From positions 7,403,157 to 7,467,156 of the forward strand of contig NC_133301.1 in assembly GCF_005239225.2 (NCBI RefSeq): DNA of 64,000 bases, written 5' to 3'. The stretch's first letter is position 1. Every line of letters starts with the position of its first letter. The stretch is from Populus alba (lineage: Eukaryota; Streptophyta; Magnoliopsida; Malpighiales; Salicaceae). The notes beneath the pieces were generated by a model. That model was not told the DNA's origin and made no database searches. It was given only the letters and a program-made list of their open reading frames with translations. The translations under genes were made by a program, and so were the position numbers. Below, in pieces: positions 55,955 through 64,000 of the stretch.

Positions 55955-56119
55955 TGTTAAATAATATTTATATAATCTTATTTATTAAGGGTAGAATAGT
56001 ATTTTTAATTTAACATATATACAATTTCTTTGTATTTAGGTTAACTCTAAGCACTCATAATAAACTGATTATTGAGAATTCTAGTCTTCTTTTTCTGTTT
56101 GATCTGAATTATTTTGACA
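55955..56119 (+). repeat. 3' LTR of Copia B2
   Basis: 165 bp, TGTTAAATAATATTTATA ... TTATTTTGACA. Shorter than the 5' LTR because it lacks the long (TA)n run. Confidence 0.9.
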
Positions 56120-56861
56120 ATAATATTTATTTAACATATACATGGTGCATAGAACGAACTACAAGCTCTATTTCTTAAAGATTGCCTTGATACATATTAT
56201 GTACATTGCTTTGCCCACTCATCTAACTCCATCAATAAGTGGGAAGAGATGCAAGGCTATTTTCAAGAGCCTTTTTATAAATAGAACTAGAAATAACACT
56301 AACTAGCTTGGCTAGGATAGTCTAAAATCTAGAGGAGTGCATAAAAGCTATGACCTTTATTTTAAAACTTTGTAAACAAAGTGTGCTATAGTCACAACAG
56401 AGCAAGAATGTATTAAATCAATTTTGAAAGTGACACATTGGAACTTAAAAAAAAATGAAATAAGTATTTAGATATTTATATTATTTTAGATGATGTTACT
56501 CGAGATGAAAATATTTTTGGAAAACAAACAAACAACTTATCTTGCTCATAGAACTCAAAAAGAAAAAATCGTTCAAAATTATTGCATTAAGAAAGCTAAA
56601 CAAGGCTAGTAAGCTAGCCTTCTAGGAAAGAAGCAAAAATGATAAAAGTGAGTAGAGAGAATATAGAAGGAGAAAGGAAACTCCTAAGAAACCACACAAT
56701 TCTAAGAAATACAACACGTGAAAAGATTTAAGGATACTTACTGTTACGTTGAATTAAAAAATAAGATCTATAAGGTATTGTAAACTAATTAGATTACAAA
56801 AAACAGGTGGCTTACAACAGAACACGCTTACAAGATGCACTGGATAGCTAGATCTCCACTC
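56120..56861. other. Upstream region of the GDSL gene
   Basis: Non-coding, AT-rich, between the Copia B2 3' LTR and the GDSL TATA box, so the LTR lies about 0.75 kb upstream of the gene's core promoter. No cis-element beyond the TATA box is asserted. Confidence 0.6.
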
Positions 56862-56870
56862 TATAAATAG
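56862..56870 (+). promoter_or_regulatory. TATA box of the GDSL gene
   Basis: TATAAATAG lies 97 bp upstream of the ATG at 56967, consistent with a transcription start near 56895 and a leader of about 70 nt rich in CTTCTTTC. Confidence 0.75.
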
Positions 56871-56966
56871 GCCTGGTTCGTTCTACTTCAAACCACTCTT
56901 CCCTAGCTACGCACTTCTTCTTTCTATATTTATTGTTTCTGTTTCCTTCTTTCATTTCATTTGTCA

Positions 56967-58786
56967 ATGGAAAGTGGGCTTAAGGCATTGTGGGTGCTGT
57001 CTGCGGTGTTGCTGGTGTCAAACTGGCAACACTGGACTTATGGAAAGGCCGTACCTCAAGTTCCTTGCTACTTTGTCTTTGGGGATTCTCTCTTTGATAA
57101 CGGAAACAATAACTACCTTGACAAATCAGCTAAAGTTAATTACCTTCCTTATGGGATAGACTTTGATACTGGGGCTTCAGGAAGGTGCAGCAATGGTCTC
57201 AACATAGCTGACACCATTGGTCTGCAGTTTTCTCTCCTCTCTTATAATACAAAATATAGTGTTTTAGTTTTCTTTAACATATAAAATAAATATGTTCTCA
57301 CTAGATAGTTGTGATCGTTTTATTAAATTACAATTAGAAATCTTGCTAAGTCTTGTACTAATGTTTTTGTTGCTGAAATTTACATAATTTATTAGAAGAA
57401 GGATGATTAGGTTTCTTCTTTTGTTTCTTGAAGTTGTGATCGTTTTCTCTCCTCTTCTTATGTAAATTTACATAATTTACATAATTTACATATACCTTGA
57501 AACATAAATTTACAACGGTCTGAACATAACCGAGTTTAGTAATGCGGGCAGTTATGATCTTAATTATTATTCTTTTGTTTCAGCTGAGCAATTAGGTTTC
57601 GACAGTTACATTACGGATTTTGGTGTCGGAGGTTGCACTAATTTTCTAGATGGTGTAAATTATGGATCAAATGGAGCTGGCATCCTTGATTCTACTGGCT
57701 CTCTTGCGGTGATTACTGATCATATGCCTCTCATAACTAAAACCTTGTATTATTCCGTATGAATTTTTGCGTAATCTTGTATGGTTTGGCAACGCTAACT
57801 ATTCATATGTTTCTTTTGTGTATGTGAAGGGAGAACTATTTACGATGAATGCTCAGTTATTTAATCACAATATCACGGTTTCACGAATTTCCAAGATCTT
57901 GGGAAGCGAGGAAGTTGCTAGGAAGTACTTGAGCCAATGCATCTATGTGTCTGATATGGGCCATAACGACTACCTCAACAATTATTTCTTGGACGACTAC
58001 AATAGCAGCCAGTTATATACTCCTGAAGAATTTGCTCAACTTCTCATTGAAAATTATGAAACTCAGCTGGAGGTTAGTCCTACTTAAAGTCTCTTGTAAA
58101 ACAACAATTAATGTTTGACGCGATTGGAAACTAACAAAGACCCCCACTTCATTCCGTTTTTTTTTCCCTTGCTGCCAGAAACTGTATTGCTCAGGAGCAA
58201 GAAAGATAGCTGTGTTCGGACTTATTCGGGTGGGATGTATGCCGCACAACATACAAAAACATCCCAATGACGTAGATGCATCTTCTTCATGTGTAGAAAA
58301 GTTCAACAGTGATGTTCAAATTTTCAACGACAAGCTTCCAACACTGCTACATAAACTTAATGAAAAGCATGCTGATGCTGTGTTTACCTACATAAACTCT
58401 TATGAAATTGATTCTGATGATCAGACAAATACAGGTACGAATCCCCTCCCTCCCTTGCTCTCTCTCTCTCACGGCTGAAGACGACTTTTTTGTGAGACCA
58501 AAATTATTTTTTCTTGCTTGCAGGTTTTACACATACCCGTCAGAGCTGTTGCGAGGTAGCATCTGGTTCAGTCCCATGTACATCTCTCTCCGTGCCATGT
58601 AGCAACAGGAGTGACTATGTGTACTGGGATGGAGCCCATTTTACTGAAGCTAAAGCTTGGGCCTTTGGAAAAAGAGCATATAAAAGTCTGTCACAAAAGC
58701 ATGCTCATCCATATGATATCAGCGAACTAGCTAAGCTGAAGCTTGATGATTCTGATGCTTACAATATCAACCATGCCCAGCTCTGA
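56967..58786 (+). CDS. GDSL esterase/lipase, secreted, five exons
   Basis: Serine hydrolase of the plant SGNH/GDSL family, likely acting on esters in the apoplast or secretory pathway; substrate unknown. Exons: 56967-57219, 57584-57708, 57830-58072, 58179-58434, 58524-58786. All four introns are GT...AG, and the coding length of 1140 nt gives 379 residues, normal for the family. The start is the ATG after CATTTGTCA; a hydrophobic leader (LWVLSAVLLVSNW) suggests a signal peptide. Block I is CYFVFGDSLFDNGNNN with nucleophile Ser41. Block II lies around DFGVGGCTNF and NYGSNGAGI. Block III is SDMGHNDYLNNYF (oxyanion Asn). Block V is WDGAHFTEA with the catalytic Asp and His in DxxH spacing. The Cys-rich QSCCEVASGSVPCTS region before block V is also typical. 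No frameshift or stop is seen in the joined exons. It is the only apparently functional gene here; exon joins are inferred from family alignment. Confidence 0.93.
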
Positions 58787-58819
58787 TGGAGAAGATGATT
58801 TTCCAATAAGTTCTTAGAG

Positions 58820-58825
58820 AATAAA
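58820..58825 (+). terminator. Putative poly(A) signal of the GDSL gene
   Basis: AATAAA 34 bp after the stop codon. Other AT-rich near-matches follow (AATATAATTCC near 58885), so the true cleavage site is uncertain. Confidence 0.5.
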
Positions 58826-58869
58826 ATATTGTGACTGTAAGAACAATGGAAAGACATATCTACTGTCTT

Positions 58870-60084
58870 TTCATAGCCTTTCACAATATAATTCCAATAA
58901 CATTTGCCTTTAGGCATTAGTACTCTAAAGAAGCAATAATAATTACTTAATCATTTGGATATCATACTTAAACTCCATTCATTGAAGGATTTATTCTTAA
59001 AGTATAGAAGTCGATTCGGAGATACTTTTGCCATTAAAATCGAAAAAAGGATACATCCGTACGTTCATAAACCAGAACAACTTTACTTTTATATTTGTAT
59101 CTGCGAAATCTCATATGTGGACATGATAGGCTTAAAGATCATGGCTTCTGCTGCTAGCTTTAATGTCTCAACAAATTCCTATACTGATAACACAAAATCA
59201 AGGTCTCCAACTTGATGTGAAGTCTATCTCAACAAATTTCTAAACTGATTGTGTGCTGCATGACTTTGATTATATTTTAAGCTCTTCTTAACTCCTTTTC
59301 CTCATGATTTTTTTAAAAAACTATAGTTGATTATACTGGGAGTGAGACGAGAGGAATTCAATCCTAACACAAATATCCAAGTGTATAAATTAAAACTTTT
59401 TTTTTTTAATTTAGAACTCTCTTAGCTTTATTTATGATGTTTTTACTATTATAGAAACAACCAAACCAAAGAGAGTTGCGATATTCAGTATTGATTGAGT
59501 AATAAAAAATAAAATTTGTTTTCTTATAGTAAAGAATAATTTTTTTTATATAAAATTCTATATATATATATATGATTGCTATATTTTTTTTGTGTTTTTT
59601 TTTAGTTTGCGTCAAATTCTTACCATTATGGGATATAATATATTTTGAAGGCGCAAAATAAAACTATAACATGATAAACATGAATGTTTAAATAGTAATT
59701 TACCACTAAAAATTACTCCACTATGATACTATATGTAAAGTATCAATTTTTTTTTTAACGATTATCTAATATTAATTAATTAATTAATAAAATGGGAAAA
59801 ATAGCCAGCAAGGAAGTGGCTTAAAATTTCATTTCCCTATTTCCGTCTCTATGTACATGATTTAAAGTATCGGATTTATAAGCCATACTTATACAGTAGA
59901 TTTGCATTAAACTCACTGCATAACCTCCATGGCCGGTTATCTGGATCCCTTTCAAACCAATGAACGTATTTGCTGAATATGACTCCAAATATAATCTGCT
60001 TGCTGAAAGTTTGCGCTAGAGATGCTTATCTCCGAATTAAGCTCTTTCCATTGCAAGAACTTTCACCTCATATGAATCTAGTAG
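58870..60084. other. Gene-free intergenic DNA
   Basis: No supported gene. Short open frames (58955-59215, 59406-59615) lack domains and have AT-driven composition. Contains (TA)n near 59560-59573 and (TTAA)n near 59770. Confidence 0.6.
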
Positions 60085-60262
60085 ATCTATTAGTTTTTCA
60101 AATGATCGAAGCCGAATTCATTAATGAATCAAACTTTTTTTTATTTTTTTTACGAAGTCGAGATTTACTATAGATGAGCAGTAGCCAGTAAGATGGTGGC
60201 CAAGACTGATAATGGAAAAGCAATCTATGGTCAATTCATATAATCAGAATCTCTACCTGTTA
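60085..60262. repeat. Dispersed repeat G, copy 2
   Basis: Same words in the same order as 27440-27630, with a small insertion or deletion in the T-run. Both copies end at AGAATCTCTACCTGTTA. Class unknown. Confidence 0.75.
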
Positions 60263-61262
60263 GAACGTACACCTAGAAATTAAACAGGGAATAAAAATCA
60301 AGTATGACATTCTTTAAACTCTTCTCTCCTGTTCTCAATTTCCTAGAATAGCTTTACTAGGCCATCTGCCAGTACATTTCTAATAACCAAAAAATATATA
60401 TGTTTTTTACTCTATGTTTTCTAATAACCAGTACATTATTTTTATAATTTTAATATGTCTAATAAATTTTATAAATTAAATACTAAAAAAATAAAAATTT
60501 CAACATTCTATATTTTAATCCTTGCTTCTTGCTTTTTATGACAGATTTTTTATCAAGTTGGAGTTCCATAATGTTGAGTCAAGGTTGAGTGATTTGACAG
60601 TGTTTGATGTGAAAGGGGTTATTGAAAATTCCCCTTCTTCTATCTTATTTCCTATAGTACAAATTATTTGAACTTTTAACTATGAGTTTCTTAAAATGGA
60701 ATTTCGAGGGAGCTGGTCATATACATAAGCCTACATCTTTATGTTGAAGTGATGTTTTTGAGATTTAGTTTTTGTTCAAGAACTTTAATCATTTCTTAAA
60801 TTAATGGCATTAGAGTTATATTAATAAAAGTTTATAAAAATATAGACTTTAGATCTCTAAGCTCACGTAATGAAATACAGACTTTTATCTAAAGAAATAA
60901 ACCATTAAATTTGAGTGTTATAGCTTGAAGTACCAAAATCTTAAAAAGATTCCATGAGTGTTTTTCATCAATGACAAGAAGAATATTTTGATCTATTTAT
61001 TTTTTCCACATCAGATCTAAATACAAATTATTTTAGAAACATGTTTAAATCTATCAAATTTAACGGTTACTATGAAAGCCACAATGATAATACATTTGTC
61101 TTGATATCGATTTGTCTAAGAATTCTTGTTTTCAAAGAAATTAATTAATCTACGTAATTACATTTTTTATGGATTTTTTTAGTGCTCAATTGATTTTTTA
61201 ATTTTGTCATATTCTATCAACCCTGAAGATTTTAGGAATAACCTTGGTTCCCAAATTAAATT
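60263..61262. other. Gene-free intergenic DNA
   Basis: AT-rich sequence with no recognisable gene, RNA or repeat ends. Confidence 0.55.
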
Positions 61263-63125
61263 TGTTGCTACCCAATTTTTGACCCATATTTTGATATATT
61301 TTCAAAAAAATCTAAAAAATTGAAAAAAACAAAGAAAATCCAAAAAATATGTTTTTTTTAATATATTTTTTGTCATTTTAGTATTTTCAACGTCGACTAA
61401 AAAAGAATTTAAATTGTTAAAAGATTTTCAAACGCGTTTGATTTTTCACGCGTCATTTTTAAATCATTGATTTTCCGCATTTGAGTCGACGTTGATATTG
61501 CTCGTTTTAAAAAAATACAAAAAAATAAGAGAAATCAAAATTTACAAAAAGAAAGTTGAAAAACCTAGCAAAAGTTTTCCTATAAATACCATGCTAAACT
61601 GATTTTTGAGGGGAGGGGGGTGGAATTTTGACAATCATCAGAAAAGTTACAAAAACTTAAACCTAAACCTAAACCCTTTTTTTTTTTGAGGCAGCCGCTC
61701 ACCCAAACCAGACCCCCCCCGGTGGATTTCATTTTTTTCCCGGGCAGCCACCATCAGAAAACCAAGGCAGCCCCCTGGTTTGATTTTTAGCCGGCTGTGA
61801 GACGAGCCTCCATTTTTTCCCTTCTTTCCCCGTGCAACACACAGACTCAGCTCTCAAACCAGCCTCCACGCGATTCCCCTATTTTCCTCTCCTTCACCGA
61901 CGGCCACCTCCACCCTTTTTCTGCTCTCATCTTCTCCACGTTGCAGCCGCCCCTAACTGGTAGAAAGAAACAAAACCGGAGAGCACCTCACGATTTTCTC
62001 CCCGCCGTTCACCATCCTCCTCTCGTCTCTCTCAGCCTGAGCACGGCGGCGCCCACGGACTCAGCCCCCACTCCAGTCGACCACCATCCGGGCGACCCAG
62101 CAGCAGGCGACCTCCATCACAGAAACCAGCGGAGCTCCCCCCTCCACAGATCCTCCCTCTCTTCTCCGCAGCTCCTCCCCCAGTGGCGGCCGAACAGAAG
62201 CAAGCCACCGCTTTCCATTTTCTCCACCCGACCCCGAGGCATACACAGCGGCTTCCAAAAAACAGAGACAAAGCATAAATAAAAACAGATCTAAAAAATG
62301 GAGGACCTGAGAATAGATCGGGGAAGAGATTAAAATCGACTGGCTTGTGTTTTTTCTCCTTTTGCAGGTGACCGTGATTCTCACCGCCGGTGAGGAAAAG
62401 AAGAGGGGAAGAAGTTGATCCAGATCCCCCCTGTTGCTGCGTTTTCTCGTGGAGGCGCGTGAACCCAAGCGCCGCCAGTGGCGGTGGCGCGTGGGAAGAC
62501 GCGCCGCCACTGATTCTCTGCACCAGAAGCCTCCCAGCACTGTTCCCGTGCTCTGTTCCTGCATGTTCTAGAAGCCTTAGGATGTTTTAGGGGCTGTTTT
62601 TGTAATTTGAAATTGTTTGATGTATTTTTTTATTTAGTTTTGGATTTTTATTTGTATATTGTAAATGTGGATGTAACAAGGAAAAGAAAAGAAAGAACAA
62701 AAATATAGTGAATGTGTGTGATTGTATTTGTTTTATTTTTTTATATATTTTTCTATGATGAAATTTGCAAGGACTAAAAAAAGAATTTAATATTTTGATT
62801 GGATCACGGTATAGATTTATTAACTTATATGTAAGTTGTATTTCTAACATCCGATGAAAAGATAAAATTTTAAAACTTTTTTTAACAGTTAAAAATCACG
62901 AAGTAGCTTACCTCAGGTAGGGTGCGTTAGGGGTGCTAATACCTTCCCTAACCACAACCAGTCCCTTACCCGCGAATCTCTGACAAGACCAGTACATCCG
63001 GTTTCCTAGTAGCCCGCAATTAATTACTAGGTGGCGACTCCAACGAACCAATTCAAAGCAAACACAACAAACGAGATTTAAATCGCCAGCCGATGCCGCG
63101 CGCTGAGATTTTTTGGGGTGCGACA
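61263..63125 (+). mobile_element. TAT/Ogre-like solo LTR (1.86 kb)
   Basis: Starts TGTTGCTACCCAATTTTTG and ends GGGGTGCGACA. It contains TATA box TATAAATACC at 61581, a GC-rich leader (61690-62560) and the end block GCTTACCTCAGGTAGGG ... TAGGTGGCGACTCC. The flanking 5-mers AAATT and AAAAT match at 4 of 5. No primer-binding site or gag follows, so a solo LTR is likely. The overlapping open frames at 61797-62282 (+) and 62032-62564 (-) are LTR leader sequence, not supported genes. Confidence 0.75.
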
Positions 63126-63282
63126 AAAATAACGATTATCTTGACTTTATTTATGGCTTGAAATTTTAGTTTATTGTGGAATGAGTTGCTATAATTTCCA
63201 TAAGAATGCCTGCTAGCATAGGAATAAATTGAAAAGCATTTTGTTTCAAAAAATAAACATTTGGGAGTTCTTATTTTATAGG

Positions 63283-64000
63283 TGTTGTCATAATCTAATT
63301 TTAAAACCACTAAATGTTTTTTATAAAAATACATATTTTTTATTAAAAAATAAAAAAAATTTATATCCAAAAAATTCTTCAGCACACGAGGATATAAAAA
63401 AATAAATTTGAAAGTCAATTAGACAAAAATTGAAAGAATTAATTAAGTTGAAGAACTTAATTAAACTTCTAATGGGTTTTATGGATTCAATTGAAGACTC
63501 AATTAACGAAAAGACACAATTGAAACTTTGAAAAGTCAAATTGGTGTCATCAGGGGTTCAATTGAAAGATATTTTAAGATTGAAGGTTAATTGAGGGTCA
63601 AGTTAAAGAAATTCAAAACTGAGGACCAAAGTGCAAATATCATCTGAGTTAGGGGACTAAAATTAATCAAATAAAGAGTCAATTTGAGAGAAACTGAAAG
63701 TTTGATGGTTGACAAGGGTTAAATTGTTTAATATGAAAATTGAGGATCAAATTACAAAAGGCGCTCAAATCAAGGGATTTTAATCAAGGTTTTCAGAGGT
63801 GTAATTGTAAAAAGTAAAGGGTGTTTATACTGAAATGTAAAAAAAAAAAAAACACAATGATTAAATTAAAGTTTTTTAAATTCCCAATTAGAAACTCTAA
63901 ATTCTAGGGTTAAGATATGCGACATGTCACTCAATTTTAACAAAAAGAATGAGTAACATGTCATCCAATCCCTGTTTACCATCTTCTTCAACAAACGAAA
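63283..64000 (+). mobile_element. Start of another TAT/Ogre-like LTR, cut by the window end
   Basis: A TGTTGTCATAATC start-like word at 63283 is followed by U3-style phrases (GGTTAATTGAGGGTCAAGTT, GAGGACCAAAGTGCAAATAT, GTCAATTTGAGAGAAACTGA) very like 29780-30330. The TATA box and later parts would lie beyond 64000. Confidence 0.55.

Larger units (their letters stand above)
48508..56119 (+). mobile_element. Copia family B, copy B2, split by a Ty3 solo LTR
   Basis: 5' LTR 48508-48701, primer-binding site 48702-48713, gag, protease, integrase, then a 2738 bp foreign LTR (51586-54323), reverse transcriptase, RNase H, polypurine tract (AAGAGGAGA, 55946-55954) and 3' LTR 55955-56119. No convincing target duplication is seen at the outer ends (TATAT, ATAAT). 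Multiple stops, frameshifts and a lost gag start codon show it is inactive. Confidence 0.92.

Noticed and set aside
48503..56124. Target duplication around Copia B2
   Set aside because: TATAT and ATAAT are not identical and both flanks are simple A/T sequence, so no claim is made.
61797..62564. Overlapping 160-170 codon frames on both strands
   Set aside because: These are in the GC-rich leader of an LTR. GC-rich DNA has few stops by chance, and frames open on both strands at once argue against coding.
10656..63050. TGGCGACTC words as primer-binding sites of TAT/Ogre elements
   Set aside because: In each copy the word lies about 90-120 bp before the GCGACA/GCAACA end, i.e. inside the LTR, so it is not the primer-binding site at these positions.

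Overview
The window is plant nuclear DNA from a eudicot, probably a woody species. Salicaceae/Populus-like is a guess from the general look of the repeats, not a demonstrated assignment. It is AT-rich, has intron-containing genes with GT/AG splice sites, and is dominated by LTR retrotransposons whose primer-binding sites match plant initiator tRNA-Met (TGGTATCAGAGC). I see no bacterial operon, CRISPR array, rRNA or tRNA gene.

Only one gene looks intact: a five-exon GDSL esterase/lipase at 56967-58786 (+), with a TATA box and a poly(A) signal. A second host-derived sequence, 20-671 (+), is an intronless cytokinin-activating LOG-family copy with two frameshifts. It is best read as a processed pseudogene. 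Everything else is transposon-derived or unassigned.

Layout. 1-2.1 kb: LOG retrocopy and a short local duplication. 2.1-3.8 kb: an LTR-like repeat with a TATA box and trinucleotide microsatellites; an inverted copy lies at 23.85-25.08 kb. 3.8-9.6 kb: a decayed Ty3 element whose 2.6 kb LTR carries two tandem arrays. 9.6-10.8 kb: fragment of a TAT/Ogre-like LTR. 11.4-11.6 kb: MITE-like repeat. 11.7-15.3 kb (+) and 15.7-18.4 kb (-): two tail-to-tail copies of Copia family A, forming a large inverted repeat. 20.7-23.1 kb: CACTA-like element containing a 972 bp solo LTR with perfect 5 bp target duplications. 23.2-27.4 kb: fragments of Copia B, the inverted LTR and Copia A joined at breakpoints. 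29.6-36.8 kb: a TAT/Ogre-like element flanked by TTTAT duplications, with most of pol deleted and another LTR lying inside it in reverse. 37.2-37.8 kb: four near-identical 142 bp tandem repeats. 40.64-45.43 kb (-): a young Copia element (family C) with 278 bp LTRs differing at two positions and perfect CATAG duplications, inserted in an older repeat. 46.4-48.1 kb: a second CACTA-like copy that preserves the empty site of the solo LTR. 48.5-56.1 kb: a Copia B element split by a 2.74 kb Ty3 solo LTR. 57-58.8 kb: the GDSL gene. 61.3-63.1 kb: a TAT/Ogre-like solo LTR. 63.28 kb to the end: the start of another LTR.

The genes do not form a pathway. The window is best read as a nested stratigraphy of insertions, solo-LTR formation, internal deletion and duplication beside one working gene. 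The most notable points are two Copia families with non-canonical LTR ends (TA...CT and TA...TA), the tail-to-tail Copia A pair, and the paralogous CACTA loci giving occupied and empty insertion sites.
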